From assembly GCA_034408855.1 (NCBI GenBank), contig JAWXCK010000131.1, positions 1 through 39,145 on the forward strand: 39,145 nucleotides of DNA, read 5' to 3'. This DNA comes from JAIYDQ01 sp034408855. Its GTDB lineage: Bacteria > Planctomycetota > Planctomycetia > Pirellulales > Pirellulaceae. The notes under the pieces were generated by a model. It saw only the letters and a list, made by a program, of their open reading frames with translations, had not been told where the DNA came from and ran no database searches. This document shows, in pieces, positions 33,524 through 39,145 of the stretch. The first letter of the stretch is position 1. The number at the start of each line of letters is the position of its first letter. The position numbers and the translations under genes are program-made.

Positions 33524-36184
33524 GTGCCTGTCGTGTTTCTTATGTTTGCTAGGATTCGGCAGAAAACAGGGTGGCCATTCGTCCATTTCAGCTCGGTGCG
33601 TTCCGCATCGCGTGTCAAACGGAGGCTTCGCGCTTTCGAAGCACTCGAACCGCGATTAGCAATGATCGCCGAGGGAAGCAGCTACGCGATCGATATTACG
33701 CTCGATACATCTGCGATTTTAGGAGCGATTTCCGCAGAAGCGGATTGGGGAGACGGTTCTAAAACAGCTCTGGCCGTCGCGTCGACACCGGCCGTCGGAC
33801 CTCTTAAAGTTCGTTTTGACTACAGCCTCGATAGCTCGAATTACTTCAATTCGCAAGAGAAACGCGATATTCTGCAAGTCGCAGCGGACATGGTCTTTAG
33901 CCGATTTAGCGATTCGCTCGACGCGATTACTCCTTCGGGAACCAATACTTGGACAGCCGTCTTTCCTCATCCAACGACTGGAGCCCTAGTCAATACGAAC
34001 ATCGGGAGCGTCGCGGCCAATGAACTGGTGATTTTCGTCGGGGCTCGAGCTTTGGCTGGAAACGCCTTGGCATTAGCTGGAGGCGGCGGACTTGCTTGGC
34101 GCGGAACATCGGCTTGGGGCAATACCGTTACTGCTCGCGGACAAGTCGGAGGGCTCGGGGCAACGCCGACCGATTTCGGGCCGTGGGGCGGTTCTTTGAC
34201 GGTCGATTCCAACACCAAATGGCATTTTGGAGCGACAACGCAAGGACTCGATAGCGACGAATACGATTTTCTCACCGCCATTAGCCATGAATTCATACAT
34301 GTCATCGGTTTTGGGATCTCACCGAGTTGGAATCGACTCGCCGCCAGCGGCCAGTTTTTTGGACCAGCCAGTATAAGCAAGTACAACGGGCAACCCGTGC
34401 CGCTCTCCGGATCCCTCGATCATTGGCGTGAAGGCATCGTAAGCCAGGGTTTGGAAACATTGATGGACCCCACCATTGAAAGCCCGGGATCGCGAAAATT
34501 GCCGACGCCGTTGGATTTAGCGGGACTTGTCGACATCGGATGGAACTTAATCGCGCAACAAACTCGCGTCTCAGGTTCGCATACTTATGGCGACGATGGA
34601 ACTTATCTAGCACAAGTTATCCTGACTGGCAGTCGAGCTGGTTCGCGCAGCACTCCGATCGAAAACGTAGCCGTTACCAACGTCGCGCCTACACTCAATC
34701 CACAATCCAATATATCGCAACAAGTCAACGTACCGTTCAGCTTAGTCGATTTGGGCGTCTTTCAAGATGTCGGATTCGGCCCTTCAGAAACCTTCCAATT
34801 TGAAATCGATTGGGGAGATAGTTCGCCTAAATCGGTCGGTGCTGCCACCATTGATCAACTCGGTGGCCCCGGCGTTCTAACCCGAGGTTCCTTCGATGGC
34901 GCTCATACCTACACGCAGCCTGGCAACTACACCGTTCGCTATCGAGTCAGCGATGATAACGGCGGGAGCGCTGAGCAGACTTTGAACATTCAAGCGACGC
35001 CAGCCCCTGAACTGCTTTTGTCGATCGATCGAAACGAATTTCGAGAAGATGCAGGCTCGAATGCGGCGAATCTTAAGATCGACGCCGTCGGGTTCGACAC
35101 AAGCCAGCCCATCACTGTGCAGCTAACCAACAGTGACCCGACCGGCGTCTCGCTCGTCGGCTCCGTTACGATCCCAGCCGGTTCAACCAGCGTAACCATC
35201 GGAGTTTCCGCAGTCGACGATACTTTATTGGATGGTACGCAAACTGTGCAACTGTCGGCTCGATTTGGTAGCATCGAGTCGCAGCCGATCTCGATACGAG
35301 TTCTCGATCATGAGACAGTCACTGTCCAACTAAATGTGACACAAGTTCGCGAGGATGCAGGGCCTGGGGCGGCCGTTCTTCGAGTATCGAGGAGCAATAC
35401 GGACCTATCGAGTCCACTCGACGTTCAACTGACGAGCAGTGATACCAACACCGCTTCAGTACCGTTATCGATTACGATTCCCGCCGGAGCCTCGTCGCTC
35501 GATGTTTCCGTCAGTGCCATCGATAACTCGATCGTACAAGGCAATCGCATTGTATTGCTGAGCGCTGCGGCAGCCAACTATTTCGGATCGAGCGCTTCGT
35601 TAACGGTGCTAGACTACGAACCATTGCAATGGGTGGAACAACAGCTCGTGTTAGCTGAATCACCGTCGAATCCGTCCAGTTCCATTACAATCCAATTACC
35701 CGTACCTGCGCCATCATCGGGAATTACCATCGACCTGTCGGCGGACGATCCGACTCAATTGCGCTTCCCAGCTCAAATCACGATCCCAGCCGGCCAAACT
35801 TCCGCGAGCATTTTGATATCGGCAATCAACGATGACATCGTCGAGAGTCCTAAGGTCGTTAAGTTTTTTGCGAGCAGTCCAGGATATACTTCGGCATCCA
35901 TTTCCGTAACGGTAACCGACGATGACCGATCGATTTGGACGAACTCCGCTAATGTCTATGACGTCAACGGCGACGGGTCGGTCGATTCAACCGATGTTCT
36001 TCAGGTCATCAATTTCATACGTCGGTTTGGACAAAGCGCACTTCCAAGTATTCGAGAGCCACTCGGCCCACCCTTTATCGATACGAACGGCAACGGTGTT
36101 GCTGATCCGCAAGACATATTGGTCGTGATCAATTTTATGAGACGGCGCGCCAGGGAAGTTTCGCCTATCTTAATAACACCATGA
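33524..36184 (+). CDS. Secreted metalloprotease-like protein with PKD, Calx-beta and dockerin-type domains
   Basis: An 886-aa surface or secreted protein starting at GTG (GGGAG eight bases upstream). A LEPR-XLL-type motif (FEALEPRLAM, near residue 42) marks planctomycete export. The domain at about 80-345 carries HEFIHVIGFG, an HExxH zinc-peptidase motif, inside a matrixin-like region (LDSDEYDFLTAISHEFIHV). The third ligand usual in metzincins (HExxHxxGxxH) is replaced by isoleucine. A PKD-like segment (about 350-490) is followed by three Calx-beta domains (about 495-800), each with a VSAVDD-like turn, and by two dockerin repeats: DVNGDGSVDSTDVLQVINFI and DTNGNGVADPQDILVVINFM. Its stop overlaps the next gene's start (ATGA), so both are translated together. 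Confidence 0.88.
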   Translation: MPVVFLMFARIRQKTGWPFVHFSSVRSASRVKRRLRAFEALEPRLAMIAEGSSYAIDITLDTSAILGAISAEADWGDGSKTALAVASTPAVGPLKVRFDYSLDSSNYFNSQEKRDILQVAADMVFSRFSDSLDAITPSGTNTWTAVFPHPTTGALVNTNIGSVAANELVIFVGARALAGNALALAGGGGLAWRGTSAWGNTVTARGQVGGLGATPTDFGPWGGSLTVDSNTKWHFGATTQGLDSDEYDFLTAISHEFIHVIGFGISPSWNRLAASGQFFGPASISKYNGQPVPLSGSLDHWREGIVSQGLETLMDPTIESPGSRKLPTPLDLAGLVDIGWNLIAQQTRVSGSHTYGDDGTYLAQVILTGSRAGSRSTPIENVAVTNVAPTLNPQSNISQQVNVPFSLVDLGVFQDVGFGPSETFQFEIDWGDSSPKSVGAATIDQLGGPGVLTRGSFDGAHTYTQPGNYTVRYRVSDDNGGSAEQTLNIQATPAPELLLSIDRNEFREDAGSNAANLKIDAVGFDTSQPITVQLTNSDPTGVSLVGSVTIPAGSTSVTIGVSAVDDTLLDGTQTVQLSARFGSIESQPISIRVLDHETVTVQLNVTQVREDAGPGAAVLRVSRSNTDLSSPLDVQLTSSDTNTASVPLSITIPAGASSLDVSVSAIDNSIVQGNRIVLLSAAAANYFGSSASLTVLDYEPLQWVEQQLVLAESPSNPSSSITIQLPVPAPSSGITIDLSADDPTQLRFPAQITIPAGQTSASILISAINDDIVESPKVVKFFASSPGYTSASISVTVTDDDRSIWTNSANVYDVNGDGSVDSTDVLQVINFIRRFGQSALPSIREPLGPPFIDTNGNGVADPQDILVVINFMRRRAREVSPILITP

Positions 36185-37497
36185 AAATTGTTTACCTTAC
36201 CGCAGGAGCCGCCGGCATGTATTGCGGATCCTGTATGCTCGACAACGCATTGGATCGAGCCATGATACAGTTGGGGCACGATGCGATCCTTGTACCCGTC
36301 TATACCCCGATTCGGACCGATGAAGTCGATGTGAGTATCGATCGGGTATTTTTAGGCGGCGTCAATGTCTTTCTCCAACAAAAATTTCGATGGCTCCGAT
36401 ACCTACCGCGTTTTGTCGATTCAGCATTGAATCAACCTTGGCTCATACGACGGTTGACCGCCAACGCCGGCAAGACCTCGCCGAAACTTTTAGGTTCGTT
36501 GGCTGTTTCGATGCTTCTGGGAGTGGATGGGAATCAACGCAAAGAGTTTAACCGCCTTTGCGATTGGCTTGAAAAAGATATCCGCCCCGATGTTCTTTTG
36601 CTTACCAACTTGTTGATCGCCGGATGCATACCGGAATACAAAAGACGAGTCGCTGTTCCCGTCTATGTTACGCTCCAAGGCGACGATATTTTTCTCGATT
36701 CACTTCCCGATCCCTATCGTCAGCAGTCGATCGATGCGATGCGTCGACTCGTCCCTTTCATCGATGGCTTTATTGTTCATAGCCAAGACTACGGGCGCCG
36801 CATGGCGGAACTGCTCGACATTCCTGCCCATCGATGGCACGTAGTACCGCTTGGTATTAACACTGAGGAATTCGAATCGCCGAACACCGATTCCGCAACC
36901 GTTGCTCGATCCGTTAATTCAAACAACCGGGAAGTGACGTTAGGCTATTTTGCTCGCATGGCACCCGAGAAGGGACTGCACCTGTTAATCGATGCCTTTA
37001 TCGAGTTGGCCAGCCGTCCCGAAAATGCAGAGCTGCACCTAAAAATGGCGGGATGGATGGGGCCGCAGCACGCGGAGTTTTGGAATGAGCAACAACAGAA
37101 ACTGGCTCGAGCGCATCTAGACGGTCGATGGTCGTATCTGGGAAGTCTCGAACGCCGTGAGAAACTCGACTTCTTTCGCGTCATCGATCTGTTGAGTGTC
37201 CCAACGACCTACCAAGAGCCGAAAGGGATCTTTGTACTTGAAGCCACCGCTGCCGGAGTCCCGTATGTCCAACCCAATCACGGTGCATTCCCAGAACTGC
37301 ATCAACGCTTAAATGCCGGTTGGCTTTATACGGCGGGTGACCATCGGTCCTATGTCGATCAGTTGCAATCGTCGATCGATACCATTCGAAATCAAAAAGC
37401 CGAAGTCCACCGAAAGAAAAATATTTCGCTCGGTCTTCAGCAGGAGATCAGCATTATTCAAATGGCCAAACGCGTCCTCGCATTCATTTCGCCATAG
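36181..37497 (+). CDS. Family 4 glycosyltransferase
   Basis: A 438-aa GT-B fold glycosyltransferase. The N-terminal Rossmann half (KIVYLTAGAAGMYCGSCMLDNALDRAM) is typical of the glycogen-synthase/mannosyltransferase-like GT4 group. The C-terminal half carries LGYFARMAPEKGLHLLIDAFIEL and the donor-binding EPKGIFVLEATAAGVPYVQPNHGAFPEL, the E-x7-E arrangement of retaining GT4 enzymes. No membrane span is evident, so it acts in the cytoplasm on a nucleotide-sugar. Its ATG overlaps the stop of the metalloprotease-like gene by 4 bases, which implies tight co-translation of a surface protein and a sugar transferase. The acceptor is unknown. Downstream it converges on the isomerase gene across a hairpin repeat. 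Confidence 0.92.
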   Translation: MKIVYLTAGAAGMYCGSCMLDNALDRAMIQLGHDAILVPVYTPIRTDEVDVSIDRVFLGGVNVFLQQKFRWLRYLPRFVDSALNQPWLIRRLTANAGKTSPKLLGSLAVSMLLGVDGNQRKEFNRLCDWLEKDIRPDVLLLTNLLIAGCIPEYKRRVAVPVYVTLQGDDIFLDSLPDPYRQQSIDAMRRLVPFIDGFIVHSQDYGRRMAELLDIPAHRWHVVPLGINTEEFESPNTDSATVARSVNSNNREVTLGYFARMAPEKGLHLLIDAFIELASRPENAELHLKMAGWMGPQHAEFWNEQQQKLARAHLDGRWSYLGSLERREKLDFFRVIDLLSVPTTYQEPKGIFVLEATAAGVPYVQPNHGAFPELHQRLNAGWLYTAGDHRSYVDQLQSSIDTIRNQKAEVHRKKNISLGLQQEISIIQMAKRVLAFISP

Positions 37498-37540
37498 AGA
37501 CGCTAACCTGCCGAACGATTTAGGCGATCGCAGCTGATTT

Positions 37541-37597
37541 CACGGAGGCGAGTCTCTCCGAGACTCGCACAGCGTCTCGGAGAGACGCTGCTACGTG
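37541..37597. repeat. Two-hairpin relative of the cloverleaf-like repeat
   Basis: A 57-bp element between convergent genes. Two perfect 9-bp hairpins, GCGAGTCTC-tcc-GAGACTCGC (37548-37568) and CAGCGTCTC-gga-GAGACGCTG (37570-37590), are enclosed by CACGGAG (37541-37547) and CTACGTG (37591-37597), which pair with one mismatch. The last arm provides the TAG stop codon of the isomerase gene. The first hairpin shares the loop and stem core of the first hairpin at 12501-12519, with paired changes (C-G replaced by A-T). Confidence 0.8.
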
Positions 37598-38502
37598 GTA
37601 GACTCTTTCGTCCACCTTTCGATCATCTCTCGCAACCGAATCATCTCTTTGAAGAGCGTTGGAAGGGAACTATGAAAATGTTCGAAGCACCAAGGTCCAC
37701 GATAGCCGACATCCCAGCCTATTTGAAAGCATCGTTTGAGATCGTAAGCTGAATGCTCACCTTTTTCGTCGAAGGCAAAGGCTTTGAAATCGCAAGTCAC
37801 CGCCAACGGAAAAGCCTTCGTAAGTGCATCGTAACGCGCTTCGTTCGTCCAGTTGCCGATGTCAGGCGCAGCGGCCAGTCCTGGTCCCACGGCCTTGATT
37901 AAACTCGGAATCGCATCCGGCTTATCCTTCATCCAACCATAGTTCTCAACCAGCAGCGAAATTCCCTTGGGCGCTGCATAGTCGATCAACCGGCGATAGC
38001 TTTCGAGATAGCGATCCCAGGATGGAAGTTCCGAAAGCGGTAGCGGACGTACCCATCGACATCCGAGTTGTTCGGCGGCATCGATCGATTTTTGATAGAT
38101 CGCGATGGCGCGATTTCGCTCGTCTTTGTTTTCGCTTCCGATATCGATCCCCGGTTGATTCATCTTGAGATTGGTAAGGATACATCCAGCCTTCTCGGAT
38201 CGCGATCGAAATTCATCTAGGTAGTCTGGCTCCATCGAGGGAAACGACGCGGTCATCACATCCAGTACTCGCATCCCAAGTTCATCACGCATAATTTTGG
38301 GAAGATCGAGCAAGCAAAGTTTGGCCGCTTCCGGAGTCGGCGAAAAATTCCGCTGAAACGACCCCGTTGTAACGCCGATCAAACCACGCAGATCGTCGTT
38401 GGATCGAGTGTCTGCGCTGAGACCAAGCTTCATCCACCAATCGTTCGAACAACCGATTGCGACGGCGCAACCAGCCAGCATTTGTCGTCGTTGAACAAGC
38501 AT
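37591..38502 (-). CDS. Sugar phosphate isomerase/epimerase-like TIM-barrel protein, exported
   Basis: The 303-aa protein matches the AP-endonuclease-2/xylose-isomerase-like TIM-barrel family annotated as sugar phosphate isomerase/epimerase. Expected metal-site segments are visible in order: LVENYGWM, LAAAPDIGNW, VTCDFKAFAF and GPWCFEHFHSS. The N-terminus has a twin-arginine-like leader (LVQRRQMLAGCAVAIGCSND), so it is probably exported by Tat; a lipobox-like AIGC suggests possible lipoprotein anchoring. GGAG lies 10 bases upstream of the ATG. The stop codon falls inside the hairpin repeat at 37541-37597. Planctomycetes encode many such exported proteins, and the sugar acted on is unknown. The gene stands alone. 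Confidence 0.88.
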   Translation of the reverse strand: MLVQRRQMLAGCAVAIGCSNDWWMKLGLSADTRSNDDLRGLIGVTTGSFQRNFSPTPEAAKLCLLDLPKIMRDELGMRVLDVMTASFPSMEPDYLDEFRSRSEKAGCILTNLKMNQPGIDIGSENKDERNRAIAIYQKSIDAAEQLGCRWVRPLPLSELPSWDRYLESYRRLIDYAAPKGISLLVENYGWMKDKPDAIPSLIKAVGPGLAAAPDIGNWTNEARYDALTKAFPLAVTCDFKAFAFDEKGEHSAYDLKRCFQIGWDVGYRGPWCFEHFHSSLPTLFKEMIRLREMIERWTKESTT

Positions 38503-38604
38503 TGGTTAAAAACTCCAAAAAAGAGGCTCACCTACGAAACCTCGGATTATCGCAGAAAAATGCCGAAAAAACAGAATAGATACGCTCCCGAAATTGGTCA
38601 GGGC

Positions 38605-38633
38605 TTGTCATAAACGCCAGATCGGGATAATTT
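38605..38633 (+). promoter_or_regulatory. Candidate sigma-70 promoter of the tRNA gene
   Basis: TTGTCA (38605-38610), a 17-bp spacer and TAATTT (38628-38633) form a good vegetative promoter, followed by a GC-rich discriminator (CCCG), which is common for growth-regulated stable RNA genes. The predicted start (about 38640) is roughly 50 bases before the mature tRNA. A short hairpin (CGGGATAATTTCCCG) overlaps the -10. Confidence 0.5.
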
Positions 38634-38690
38634 CCCGTACTGATTCGGTCGTAGATTAGAGGAATTCCTCGAATGGACGATCCAATGGAT

Positions 38691-38764
38691 GGCGATGTAG
38701 CTCAGTCGGTTAGAGCAACGGCTTCATAAGCCGTGTGTCGGTGGTTCGAGTCCACTCATCGCTA
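38691..38764 (+). tRNA. tRNA-Met (anticodon CAT), elongator type likely
   Basis: A complete cloverleaf: acceptor GGCGATG/CATCGCT (one G-T pair), D arm GCTC/GAGC, anticodon arm ACGGC-ttCATaa-GCCGT (anticodon at 38725-38727), variable loop GTGTC, T arm GGTGG-TTCGAGT-CCACT, then discriminator A. No CCA is encoded. It lacks the GGG/CCC anticodon-stem pairs of initiator tRNA, so it is elongator Met; a tRNA-Ile read after lysidine modification (also CAT) cannot be excluded. The start GGCGATGTAGCTCAG matches elongator Met well. Confidence 0.95.
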
Positions 38765-39024
38765 CTGCACAATTTATCAAGCGATTCGTTGGTAAACGTT
38801 ACCTAACCACCGTGGTTAGAGGGCTGTTTTCATATGCCCGAAATCGGGAAAGTTCCCGGTTTGTTCATGGAATGACCAACCTACGTAGGAAATGGATAGC
38901 TTTGGGCTACCAGTAGGCTAATGCCTACGGATCGTCTTAGGATGTTGAACAAACGTTGCGGTGAAAACACCGTGGCAATTCTTCTGTAAAGACTTAATGT
39001 ATTCGCGATATGGATTTGAATAAG
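38765..39024. other. Hairpin-rich non-coding region after the tRNA
   Basis: No coding frame is supported in this 260-bp stretch, but it is dense in short inverted repeats: GGTAA/TTACC (38791-38803), CTAACCA/TGGTTAG (38803-38819), CGGGAA/TTCCCG (38845-38858), the palindrome CCTACGTAGG (38880-38889), GTAGGC/GCCTAC (38913-38928) and CGGTG-aaaa-CACCG (38959-38972). The first hairpins could terminate the tRNA transcript. The words GACC and CCTACGT near 38874-38886 resemble the end of the repeat at 12493-12572. Confidence 0.55.
38791..38861 (+). terminator. Candidate terminators downstream of the tRNA
   Basis: Two adjacent hairpins (GGTAA-acg-TTACC and CTAACCA-ccg-TGGTTAG, 38791-38819) lie 27 bases after the tRNA, followed by a short T-run (GCTGTTTTC). 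A third, AATCGGGAA-ag-TTCCCGGTT (38842-38861), runs into TTTGTTC. None has a long uridine tract, so the call is tentative. Confidence 0.35.
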
Positions 39025-39121
39025 TTTGGCTCTTCCGCAAAATCCATGGGTCAAAATTGACTATTTATCGTTACGAATAGAAAACCGAAGTTTCAACGGA
39101 CACCCGTTTCGCATTGGATTT
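39025..39121 (-). repeat. Right arm of the window-bracketing inverted repeat
   Basis: Reverse complement of bases 1-97 with about 95% identity. All five mismatches fall in the inner 35 bp, while the outer 62 bp are identical. Here the arm does not precede a recognisable gene: reading inward on the minus strand gives only the hairpin-rich non-coding region. The 24 bases outside it (39122-39145) have no partner in the window because the left arm begins at base 1. Confidence 0.9.
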
Positions 39122-39145
39122 TTGAGGCATCACTCCGATGTCCAA

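Noticed and set aside
38691..38764. tRNA-Met as an integration (att) site of a mobile element
   Set aside because: I found no second copy of the tRNA 3' end and no integrase in the window; the inverted repeat nearby is not a direct-repeat att pair.
1..39145. CRISPR array, restriction or other named defence island
   Set aside because: No regularly spaced repeats, Cas, restriction or retron-type genes are seen; the only defence-like pair is the PIN toxin-antitoxin.

Overview
The window looks like a planctomycete chromosome segment, most likely Pirellulaceae or a close relative. The evidence is the protein families present: a PSCyt/DUF1549/DUF1553 gene directly followed by a DUF1501 gene, two secreted sulfatases, a PQQ-propeller protein, secreted proteins that begin with a LEPR-like motif and end in dockerin-type repeats, a mitochondrial-like EF-G, and a FloA flotillin. 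Many genes have no clear Shine-Dalgarno. I see no integrase, transposase, phage gene, rRNA or CRISPR array. All functions are inferred by eye from sequence motifs.

Layout. 1-9.99 kb: a Bcp peroxiredoxin (+); then, all on the minus strand, FloA with a disordered partner, an alpha/beta-hydrolase that has lost its catalytic triad, malate dehydrogenase, a 934-aa membrane-anchored protein of unknown function, and a coupled pair made of a GT2 glycosyltransferase and a BshC-like gene broken by a one-base frameshift. 10-12.5 kb: an EVE-domain protein (+), a secreted propeller-like protein (-) and an overlooked 44-aa membrane peptide (+). 12.6-25.3 kb: a block typical of planctomycete polysaccharide metabolism, with DUF1501 and cytochrome-type DUF1553 genes, an NhaD antiporter, a PQQ-propeller protein, two sulfatases, and between the sulfatases a CAP/Calx-beta/dockerin protein. 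25.3-33.2 kb: a DinB-OsmC fusion, an MFS transporter, glucose-6-phosphate isomerase, a Phd/VapC-type toxin-antitoxin pair with a readable promoter and operator, a methyltransferase and EF-G (all minus). 33.5-39.1 kb: a large metalloprotease/PKD/Calx-beta/dockerin protein translationally coupled to a GT4 glycosyltransferase (+), a Tat-type sugar isomerase/epimerase (-), a tRNA-Met(CAU) with its own promoter, and a hairpin-rich non-coding stretch.

Non-coding structure is the most unusual part. The two ends of the window carry a 97-bp inverted repeat (62 bp identical, then 5 mismatches). Several dispersed, strongly palindromic repeats lie between genes. One, at 12493-12572, can fold as a closed four-way junction (7-bp closing stem plus three hairpins), and a two-hairpin relative lies at 37541-37597. 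Both sit between convergent genes, and the shared hairpin shows paired base changes. No single known defence or mobile system is evident. The best leads for something new are the inverted repeat, the junction-forming repeat family, the BshC-like gene, the triad-less hydrolase, the DinB-OsmC fusion and the protease-glycosyltransferase coupling.
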